The notes beneath the pieces are model-generated. The model saw nothing but the letters and a program-made list of their open reading frames with translations, searched no databases and was not told the origin of the DNA. Shown here piece by piece: positions 54,995-64,000 of a stretch of DNA of 64,000 nt. The translations under genes and the position numbers were made by a program. How positions within the stretch are numbered: position 1 is the stretch's first letter; each line of letters opens with the position of its first letter. This DNA is from Patiria miniata (Eukaryota; Echinodermata; Asteroidea; Valvatida; Asterinidae), in contig NW_024037063.1 in assembly GCF_015706575.1 (NCBI RefSeq), positions 16,492,927 to 16,556,926 of the forward strand. The letters run 5' to 3'.

Positions 54995-57160
54995 TATGAA
55001 AGGTCTAACTAGACTCTGTCTATTCTGATAAATTTCAGTTAATTGTGTCAGATACAAGAACCATGAGCTCTGCAGTTCTGTTAATTCCTTGAAAATCACG
55101 AAATCCAAACAATATTTGTGCTGTGGGAATTTGATGGAATTGGGACATTCAGCTTGTAGCATAGGATCAGCAGCTAGACTAAAATCTTATCATGAATACA
55201 TGTACACTATATGTTCCATCAAATTTCCATGAATTTGATTGTAATCCCTAAAAGAAAACTGTCATTGATTCTGTAATTTTGCATAACTTGTCCCATTACT
55301 GAATCAATCCAAAGGCAAATAGATCTTTGGCTTTAGACCTTTGACAGTTTGTCTGCATATTATGCCAGATGTTTTCAACAGTTGATGTACATAATGCTTT
55401 TTTTGCCTCCTAATTTGTAAATAATTGGATATTTACTCAGATATGTGTTTGTCAATAGTTGCAATTTCCAAGCAGCTAAAAAGTTGGTTTGTTTTAATTG
55501 AGGTACTTTGGGGGAGGAATAAATAACCTCGGATCTTTAAAAAAAAAATTTTTTAATTTTTTTAAAAATATTGTGTAATGATTGAAAGTAGTCAAATCTT
55601 TATATCTTGTTTTATGCGCACATGGGCACTTCTTTACCAATCAACTTTTTTTAAAGGCATTTCAGAAAAAAAAATACACATATAGTTCTATACTAGATTC
55701 AGTACTTTAAACTAGGTCATCCGAAAAATATCTTGAAAGCTGCTGGCCAATGAATTCGTGTTCAAGCATGGGTCACATGATTGTGCCATGTAATTTGTGG
55801 AAGTAGTGTTTTGAGTAAAAAAAAATCAGGTTTTTGACCCCAGTTTGGTCATGTGACATGTTGGGGCTGGGCTACTGATACTTTTGACAAAGTCTGGTTG
55901 AAATTGGTCAAAACATGTAGGAGCAATAGACAATGTCAACGTTTGTTACCAACAGAGACATGATGACTTGTTTGAGCTGTTATCTCGCAGCTAAAAAAGG
56001 AGATTGTTCTGCTATTGTTAGGTATCACGGCAGATATTACTCTGGGGATAGTTATGCAGAGTCGAAATAACTTGGCTTCAGCTTGGAGTAACACATGCAT
56101 CTATGCAAGTGCACTATTCTAGCAATATTTATTCTTAATTTGTTTTTTTCGACTGTATAAAAGTTAACTCCATAGATGATACTTCAAGGACAAAAAAACG
56201 GAACGTTACTACCGACATATCTATTTATTATTTTTCTTTATACAAGTTACAAGCGTACCAGATTGTAAAACTATCAATACATGTACAATAAAATCATAAA
56301 ATGTTGATATTGAGTTTTCAGTTGACTATCTCTTGATGAAACACAGTGGAGAGTTTTATTCACATTTGGGAATTTCTTTTTTTTTTCTATTGAATTTTAA
56401 GAATATAATTGTCCACAGCCATGACAGCAGTGCATTAGGTATATCTGTTCACCCTTTTTATTCATGGTGGGCATTTCACAGTAATAGTGTCCTTTCCTTT
56501 GTTTAATGATTTTATAAAACATCTCATGAAAGTATCTTTCTCTGTCAATTTGTAGGATATGCTGCGCAGTAAACCATGTATCCCCTATATTAATCCCCCT
56601 GCAGTCACAGTACTATTATATTGCATATAAATGTGTACAGTTCAGTTTTTAGTTTATGTAGAAGACAATAACTGGAGTCCCTTTTCAAATCAATTTAATA
56701 TCATCACAATGTGCCTGTGAAACTGTCACAACAACAAATGCAAACTGGCATTCTTGCTGCTTACAGAAAAGTACTTTATAAAAACTTGGTTCATTCATTG
56801 ACTTTCAGTTTTATATATTCACTAATGTCCATGTTCTCTTAGTTCATTAATTATCTACAGACAATGCTCTTTATTTTTTTCATAAAACTCGGGCAAACAT
56901 ACATTAAATTTGTGGTTTTCTTTTTGGTTAAATTTTGTGGGAAATTTTGCTTTAGTGTTGGTTGGTAGCGTCAACTTTCTAATCTAATTTACAAGTACAT
57001 TATTACCTCCTGTTTGTACTGGATATTAAAACATGCTTTTAAGCATGACATTTTTCAGACTTTTTCTATACTGCTGTCCTTTTTTGTTTGTTTTTATAAA
57101 ACCATTTTTTTAAGTATTAATTTCATCAGTTCCCTTTCTTAGACTTGGTCATGAATTGGC
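54995..57160. other. region between the convergent M6PR and sulfotransferase genes
   Basis: Probably holds the 3' UTRs of both. Candidate polyadenylation words are AATAAA near 56288 (plus) and TTTATT near 56873 (minus-strand AATAAA). Neither is confirmed. No other gene seen. Confidence 0.45.
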
Positions 57161-58048
57161 TCATTTCAATCTCACTTCATACAACTTGCTGTACAGTGGC
57201 ATGCATTTCTCCACAAATCTCTGCACATCGGGTGATTGCTCTGACCCTCCTGAGACCTCGGGGCCTGCATCTGGTTTCTGGAAGCAAGAACTCCTCTTGA
57301 CATTGTCAAAGGACCCGGCGTCTGCAATGACATACTTGAGATTCTTGCTGACTGCCCAGTTTTCCACTGCCCTGCCCCCTTCCTCCCATGTAAGCAAATT
57401 GTCATTGTATGGCACTCCAGTCTTCTTGCAACAAGCAGACATGATGGCGTGCGGGTCAGCCAACAAATCATCTGCATCAATGACGATAGGCTCTGCATCC
57501 AAACCTTGCTGTTTTATGTACTCGAAGAGCTCTAGTAACTCCCCATAACCAATCTCAGGAGGCATTATTGGTGGCTCAAGCTCATCCAAAACAAAGTCTT
57601 CCACTTTCTTTCTGCTGTAATCGCTTATGAGTTTTTTCCAAGATGGAATCACCTTTTTCGGATGCCTAATCAGGAAGATAAACTTGTAGCCTTGTGGGAG
57701 ATGCTCATAGCTCTTGTTCAGGCAGTAGGCCATATCTTTGCAAAATATGAGTTGTTTACCTTGGAAGGGGGCTTCAAGCTGTTCCTTCACCCACTTGTAG
57801 GTACAGATTGAATCATCAAAACCTGAAACAGCATCACATGGTTTCCCAGCAACATCTACTGAACCACATTCAGAACTGTCGGAGGGACGCGGCGCACTGT
57901 CGTACGGCCGGTCAGGTCCGAAAAGATATGCGGTTGTGTAGGGCTCATAGAACATCTTGGAATCAGGAACTCCATTCATACATTTTAAGAAAGCAGTAGA
58001 CAAGGTTCTGGGGAGGGCCCAGAGGATGACGCGAACTTGTTTCTCCAT
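57161..58048 (-). CDS. intronless sulfotransferase-like protein, 295 aa
   Basis: The frame runs from ATG at 58048 to TGA at 57161. The open frame reaches 58075, but only through non-ATG codons, so 58048 is chosen. VRVILWALPRTLSTAF (residues 5-20) is a P-loop-like 5'-phosphosulfate binding motif, and FIFLIRHPKKVIPSW (123-137) has the Arg and Ser expected for 3'-phosphate binding. Together they indicate a PAPS-dependent sulfotransferase-like protein of the widespread group related to plant proteins annotated as aminotransferase-like. The acceptor substrate is unknown. No signal peptide or membrane helix, so a cytosolic location is likely. An AG preceded by TTTTTTTCAC near 58094 may be the acceptor of a 5' UTR intron. 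Oriented toward M6PR. Confidence 0.88.
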   Translation of the reverse strand: MEKQVRVILWALPRTLSTAFLKCMNGVPDSKMFYEPYTTAYLFGPDRPYDSAPRPSDSSECGSVDVAGKPCDAVSGFDDSICTYKWVKEQLEAPFQGKQLIFCKDMAYCLNKSYEHLPQGYKFIFLIRHPKKVIPSWKKLISDYSRKKVEDFVLDELEPPIMPPEIGYGELLELFEYIKQQGLDAEPIVIDADDLLADPHAIMSACCKKTGVPYNDNLLTWEEGGRAVENWAVSKNLKYVIADAGSFDNVKRSSCFQKPDAGPEVSGGSEQSPDVQRFVEKCMPLYSKLYEVRLK

Positions 58049-58094
58049 AGGTAAGCGCAAGTGATCTATATGCAATGATTAGGCTCTAGACATC

Positions 58095-60155
58095 TGTGAA
58101 AAAAATAACCTGCAAATGGAAATCAAAAGGTGAATTTTAATTACCACTGGACAGTATGCCAGTAATCATTAGTTTGACATTCTTTCATCTCCTGTAGGGC
58201 TGTGTATGGTGAGCAATTACTGTAACTGGCACAATACCAACTGTATCCTATTAATGGCTACAAGTTTGACTTAGCTTAAACTACATGTACTATAGTAAGA
58301 CCAGTATACATGTACATGTACGTCACTGCTGTTGCAAGTGTTGATAGTTAAAGCATAGAGCAATTTCGCTGGTTTGAAGCACGTCATATTTTTTTTATGA
58401 AATATAAACTTTTTCGATATTCGCATTCCCTATTGGGGATGGATGACAAGCCTGCATGTAGCAGTACCAGATTATCGATACGTCGCCCAAGCCTAATGTT
58501 TGTATCCCAGTATGCATCACTCATAACATATGGCTCATATGTCCGTGGACTCGTGTCCATCTGGAATAAAGCTTCGACTAGAGCTCAATGTGTCCAGCAT
58601 TAACATTCTTAAAATCAACCAGGCCTCCTCATATAATACCATCTTTTTACATGTTGCACTAGTAATTATAATACTATAGGCCCCCTAATTATTTTCAAAT
58701 AATTTTTGTAATGGTTATCAGAATAAAAAAAGTTGGGCAATCCCTTATATATCAGTTTCATATCATGAATATGAATAGGAATCTTATACCCCTGTCTATC
58801 AGAATCAAGATGTCACGCTCTTGACTCCAACACTGACCTACCCCTAGAACCATGGGGGTCCTCACAAACTTCTAGGGGTAAACACTGACCAATCACAACG
58901 TTCCTCTGGGCCTGATGACTGGCACCTGAAAAGAAATTTGAAGATGATTTCTTCTTCAGTAAACTTAAGAACTGAATTTTATTTACAAATATATTCATGC
59001 ATACATGTAGGTGACATGTGACATGACCATTGAAGTTTGGAAAAAGATTGAAATAAAAAAAAAAACTTAATGCAAGACTGGTTCACTACCCCCCAGGGGC
59101 CGGGTTTGCATGAACTGCTTGTTTGTCATCCATACCCATGATGCAATCAATAAGGTATATTTTGTGCTCAGAGGGGCGAATGAATTCCAAACCAAACAAT
59201 TTCTTTCAAGGTTAATTGTCATACCATCTGAATCTAAACTTCGAAAAAGGAGATCAAGTTCTAGCGCCCTATAGTTAGTGGATCTAGTTGTTGTATCCAC
59301 ACGTCATCGATAACCATCTCGGATCTGCTTGATTGAAATCCACATCAAAAGTTATAATGCATCATTGATTTGTTGAATATCTTTCTCCATGATTAATTCA
59401 TAAACTCGTAATATTAATAGATCTATACGTGTAGGCCCTAGTACAACAACCCACGGAGCTATACACAAATCCTGTCTTTTTTTTACTTCATCAACACAAC
59501 AGCCAATTTCCTGGGATTCCAAACATGATCTGAACATATTTGTTTCTGTTGTTGAAAATATGTTCAGCTCCACACCCACAAGTCAACTACTCCATGAAAA
59601 GACATGACGATCATGAACTAACCAAACAAATGGGCGAGATGTTTCGTATTTTGGATACTATTCAGATTCAGGGAGCGAAGGTCAGAGGCCAGTGCAAACC
59701 AGCTCTTTGTTGAAATATTTTCAATCAATAGAATACTAAGTAAAAAACACCATAATTTAAAGCCCAGCTTTATGTCAATAGAGGGCGGTTTAGAATGTCT
59801 ACCTCAGTGTGGTACCCAGACTTCATGGAGGCATACTTACACTAGTTACACTAGTTACAGCATTTACAATGCACATACCCGACTCACGCTCTATTATAAA
59901 CGCAAAAATCTTTGTTCTTGTAATCGTGCTTAATGTCTGGCAGTCTAACTGTAATGTAAGTAAAACATTAATGTTTCCTTCAATCGTAGGAATTAGGAAA
60001 CAATCATTTAGTAGTATCCAGACGCCACTTCTTTGGTTGTGTCATGGTTCTTCCTCCATTGTTCAGTCACACTTGACGGCGATCGCGATCGATCGTGTAT
60101 CGTGCGATGCCCAATTATGGCTAGCTCACGTAAACAAAATGGCGATCGTAAAGTG
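58095..60155. other. upstream region of the sulfotransferase-like gene
   Basis: It holds a possible promoter and 5' UTR exon of the minus-strand gene. Short open frames on both strands have no recognised family. Local features are ACATGTACATGTACG near 58311 and a small inverted CCTAGAAC/TTCTAGGGG pair near 58840-58880. Confidence 0.4.
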
Positions 60156-60159
60156 TATG

Positions 60160-61060
60160 GCCCGGTTCCTTTAAGGGAACAAAATCCACTTTAAAATTAT
60201 TGGGGTAATCCTTACCTTTAGGACCCCATTCCTATATAATGTTAAAAGACTCACCAAAACAGCTGACTAAATGACACTCAAAAGTGACATTCTGATATTT
60301 TTGACACATTTCAACCGCTGCCAATGACAGTTGACACCTTCTTGAATATCAGCAGGTTCAATTTTGTAGAAAGAGGGTAGGGCTTTGATTTATGAGGGGT
60401 TAAAGATGATGATGACAAACAGAAAATATATTTAAAAAAGCAAGATGGCGAACTGCAAAAAAAGGTAGGAAAGTCACATTTTCTTTGAAAGTGCTTTCAA
60501 AATTACAACTAACATGAGTTTATCTGAAGAAACAAGACCGCTTTAGCCTGCAAAAGTCACTTTGGTACTGGGCAGTCACCTGCAAAAGTCAGTTTTTGAA
60601 CAGAAGTCGTAAAAATAGAGGTGTCCTAAAGATAAGGATTAAATTGGTCCTACCAAACTAGTTGGCGACATTCTCAATAAACAGGTATGTCATAGATCAT
60701 TTTGTAGATAGAGGGCAGGGTTTTGATTTTTGAGGGAAATTTGGGGGTAAAATGACGATGACAGTGTGGCGACAACACGCAACCCGAAAATAAAGATGGC
60801 GATCACCGCGCGATGTACTGTGAGCACGCACGCCGCGCTGAATCACAAGGCACAAACCGAGCAGGAAAATCATGATTTCTACCCCAAGAATTTGTTCAAA
60901 ATTGCAAAACGAGTGTTGTTAGAATTAAGAAAAGTCTGCTTTTGATTGTAAAGGTGATTTTTGAGCAATAAAAATCATTTTGGACTCTAATTCGTTCAAA
61001 ACAAAACGGGGGCCCTACACTTCACGATCACCAACAAAATGGCAGCCAACACAAACTCGA
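60160..61060. repeat. dispersed repeat family X, longest copy
   Basis: This copy links pieces found separately at 19190-19800, 35105-35480 and 36340-36450. It begins GGCCCGGTTCCTTTAAGGGA and includes CTAGTTGGCGACATTCTC and AAATAAAGATGGCGATCACC. No open frame of note; probably non-autonomous. Confidence 0.75.
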
Positions 61061-61337
61061 CAATGTCGTCGTACGTTCCACATTGAAAAAAAAACCAACT
61101 TTTAAAATAATTTTAAATTTAATCTATATGCTGAAGTAGTTCGAGTAACTTGGACCCAACCATTCGGACATGGTCTGGTGATAGGGTCCAAGCTAAACCA
61201 CATATGCCAAATTCTGTTTCAGTTAGCAGTAATATCAAGTATTGCAAGTTTGATAGTAGACCTTAATGTTAGCTTCACGGAGGAAACGCTGGTGTTGGTA
61301 AACTCAAGAGTTATGGTTGGGAATGTTTAGAGCCTTC

Positions 61338-61465
61338 TGAAATATCACTTTCTGTTAAATTTCAGGGAAATCTGTTGCTCTGGCGAGGCACAAGAGGCAA
61401 AAATCAAAGTGCACTGCGTTAGGGGCCCGCGCCATGTTAGTGGCCGCGACATGTTAGGGGACAAT
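61338..61465. mobile_element. CGTGGCGC-family MITE, remnant copy 3
   Basis: ATATCACTTTCTGTTAAATT, GCAAAAATCAAAGTGC and GGGGCCCGCGCCATGTTAG correspond to one arm of copies 1 and 2, strongly decayed. Confidence 0.7.
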
Positions 61466-61589
61466 ACATGTATTTCCAGCTCATTAGATTAGAGAAAAGC
61501 TGTGAAAAATGAAAACATTTACACTGTGAGTGTGAGGTTTTACCAGAACCTCAGAATTTATTTCCAAATATGAAATGTGACGCATGATT

Positions 61590-61705
61590 CGGACTTGACC
61601 TTTGTGACTCATGAGTTGGACTTGTACTCCGACTCGACCTGCATGACTTTGGACTCGAACTCGGGAGAGGTGACTCGGACTCGGTGTTTGGTGACTCGAC
61701 TACAA
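61590..61705. repeat. GACTCGG-rich degenerate repeat
   Basis: Irregular iteration of GACTCG, GGACTTG and TGACTCGG words; no coding meaning. Confidence 0.7.
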
Positions 61706-61709
61706 GTCC

Positions 61710-63000
61710 GCGTTGAGGGGGCAAGTTGGTAAGGGGAGAATACATGTAGGACAGGGGGCGAGTTGACTAGATACAGTACCATTGATAGAACCCACCGCCA
61801 CCGGTATTTTTTAAATCCTTGGAATGTCCCCAACAGGAAAAAAGACATCACCAGAGAAATTTTAGAAATGCAGTCTGTCAGGGGCCGTTTATTGGAACTC
61901 CCCTGATAGAGCTTAAAGGGAAGATACAACATTTGCAAACATCAAAAAAACGAGATGACAAACATCAAAAAACGAAATGATCAAGTTATCATGAAATACC
62001 TCACTGGATTGTTAGGGAATGACAGTCTAAAGTATCCTGTAAATCGTGGCTCCTGGTGTGCTGACATTTTCAAGGAAAATTGTATCTTTCCAATGCTGGT
62101 CAGCCAACCAGCGTTGGAGAAAACTTTTTTTTTCTCAAAAACTGCTTCTAAATTTTCATATTTAGTTATTTCGCATTTTCTTTGCAATTGATTACACACC
62201 TATGAAAAGGGTACAAGCCTGCTAGACTGATTATCTGACCTTACAATACCCCAAAGTCTATAAATTGCTTCGTTTCATCTTAAGTGGGGTCAGGGAACCA
62301 CACTTCACCAACATGATTGGTTTTCTTGGTTTTTCCAGCATCTACAAGCCCAAAATGTGAAACAAGTCGGTTTAACAATATTTTCTATCGCATACTAATC
62401 CTCCAAATCCATTTATGTCAGAAAATTTCAGTAAAAGCAAATGTTGTACATTCCCTTTAATGCCATAAGCTTAGCACACTTTGACTGATGTTAATACAAT
62501 TTTGCGTAATTCATCTTCATGAATAATGTGTGTGGTTGCATGGAAACTAACTATAGAGGGCGTTAGAGTTAACTGAAATAGATACACTTTTATTTTGACG
62601 ATCATCTGAATAATTTCTCATTCGTACTTGTCACAGATGTACTGTTCAGCCTGAAAGCCAGTAAGCCACCAAATCTGAAACAGCATCGACGTGTAAGTGA
62701 TGATTATCCTACTACTTTAAATGTTAAAAGGCATAATTTGTTTAAAAGCACTGAATGCATGTGTTATGTGGGTTTTCAATATGTGATTTCCTTGTCAAAT
62801 TAAGTGACCCCCGTGTATAGTTAGCGACAGGTTTTTTTTGCCATATTAACGAAAAACGTTTTACAAAAAAACCTGTTCACAGTTGAAGTGCCTTGTGCAA
62901 GCTGTCTATTTTTTTGTGAATTTATTTAGAATATGCATTAAATGTTACCAACAAAAATTGTTTTTCTCCAAATCTAGCCAGATCATTCACCGATGTCCTT
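61710..63000. other. upstream region of the PR-domain gene
   Basis: Contains a possible 5' UTR exon (a CTTGTCACAG acceptor-like site near 62636 and a GTAAGTGA donor-like site near 62691). No coding exon was supported. Confidence 0.4.
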
Positions 63001-63019
63001 GGTGCACAGCACCTGAGTG

Positions 63020-63298
63020 ATGGATACCAGTAATGCACCCTCCCTGCAGAGGGAGGACACACTAATAGTACCCAACAATCCCATAGTAAGATCAGCCCAA
63101 GACAGGATCCTACAAAGCCTTCCTCAAGGGCTGAGATACTGTGTGTGGATGGACAGAGATGAGGATGGGGCAAGCATGACGATGAGGAAGGGCATCTTCA
63201 CGTCGCAAGAGTTCCAGGCTGGCCTGTGGTTTGGCCCGTATGAGGGCTCGGTGGTTCTTCCTTCTGCGGGCGGGGTTAAAAACAAAGAGATGTGGGAG
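63020..63298 (+). CDS. first coding exon of a PR/SET-domain (PRDM-like) gene, partial
   Basis: ATG 63020 opens 93 codons to a GTAATTAG donor in phase 0. All three frames have stops just upstream (62979-63018), so the start is well placed. SLPQGLRYCVW followed by FQAGLWFGPYEGSVV and NKEMWE matches the beginning of a PR (SET-related) domain: an LP-GL entry, the GL-FGPYEG turn and the MWE strand seen in PRDM proteins. An insert (MDRDEDGASMTMRKG) separates the first two blocks. A zinc-finger array would be expected downstream, outside the window. The PRDM subtype is not assigned. Confidence 0.75.
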
Positions 63299-63300
63299 GT

Positions 63301-64000
63301 AATTAGCTATAACCTATGCCTCAGACAAGAGTTGTATTTGAGTTAAAAGTCATTACAAGTCATCCAGACTCATGTTTTCTACACGCCTTTGAATTCATGA
63401 CATATGTCCAATGCATTGAATTGTTAGTGCTTGTCCCCTGTCACTTGTGGCCTGACTTGTGAATTGACTTGCTATTTGAGGTGTGATAGACTTTTCATCG
63501 ACTCCATTACAGATGTGTGCCTCAGATGGCTGAGACACAAACTTGTAGTTGGTTCTTTCTTTCAGTAGGTCCTGCAATTGTTACAGCTGTTGAAAGTCTA
63601 ATTGTGGCCCTCCGTATCTGTAAATTTATAGTTGGTTGATAAGTTGTTGAGATGGGATGCTTCTGTTCATAAATCTGTGTTCTTACACTGTCAGAAACAC
63701 ATACTCTCCTCGGTCTAGAAGTATGTACTGATTCCCTGCTCCCAGCAGCATGGAGCTATTGCTGCACCCAGAAGCAGGAGTCAAGCCTTGCAATGAACAT
63801 CCTCTGATGTAACTCTTGAAAGTCCACTATGTGAGAACTTAAAATGGTTATCTGCAAAGTCTTAGAACCTGTTTCTGCATGTTTGATCACATTTGATCAG
63901 CTGTCAGGCCCCTGGAATTTCCAGGCATAGATAAAAGAAGATTTGAAAAAATATGACATGTAAAATACTTCTTGAACTTTTGAATCCTGTCTTAAGTAAT
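63301..64000. other. intron of the PR-domain gene, nothing recognised
   Basis: No second exon was recognised before the window ends. Confidence 0.5.

Noticed and set aside
58049..58075. Nine extra residues at the N-terminus of the sulfotransferase-like protein
   Set aside because: The extension begins at a TTG codon, which is not a normal eukaryotic start; ATG at 58048 sits just before the conserved motif.

Overview
The window is animal genomic DNA: spliced genes with GT-AG introns, tRNA-derived SINEs, non-LTR and gypsy retrotransposons, and very many inverted-repeat DNA transposons. Frequent ACATGTA words, tandem TGACC-rich repeats and the repeat types suggest a marine invertebrate deuterostome, most likely an echinoderm. 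That is an inference; no species marker was found. Exons below were assembled by hand from reading frame, splice phase and similarity to known protein families.

Four host genes are visible. (1) PUS3 (tRNA pseudouridine synthase 3), minus strand, 17071 down to 1735: seven coding segments with matching phases, 3' half beyond the left edge. Its introns are enlarged by a 5'-truncated non-LTR retrotransposon, several palindromes and a 3-kb foldback region. (2) M6PR (cation-dependent mannose-6-phosphate receptor), plus strand, 30223-54255: six exons giving a complete 269-residue receptor. (3) An intronless sulfotransferase-like gene, minus strand, 58048-57161, convergent with M6PR. (4) The first coding exon of a PR/SET-domain (PRDM-like) gene, plus strand, at 63020, running off the right edge.

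Layout: 1-745 is a 34-bp minisatellite. 1.7-17.1 kb is PUS3. 17.1-30.2 kb lies between the divergent PUS3 and M6PR and is packed with mobile DNA (an RT-less gypsy element, MITEs, large palindromes). 30.3-44.2 kb is M6PR intron 1, also repeat-rich. 44.2-54.3 kb holds M6PR exons 2-6, with a hAT-like and a pogo-like element in intron 4. 54.3-64 kb is less repetitive.

The most striking signal is a set of long palindromic elements that begin TAGCCC and end GGGCTA. Three of one family, 91, 842 and 2125 bp long, are each flanked by a different perfect 9-bp target duplication. A fourth, of related ends, has an 8-of-9 match, and a fifth unrelated palindrome has a perfect 10-bp duplication. This fits Mutator-like (MULE) transposition of non-autonomous, near-perfect palindromes. 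No transposase for them is in the window. Other notable points: a tandem array of nuclear-receptor-type half-sites inside a foldback in a PUS3 intron, a possible CLEAR (TFEB) site upstream of M6PR, and a SINE whose tail resembles that of a nearby L2/CR1-type LINE.
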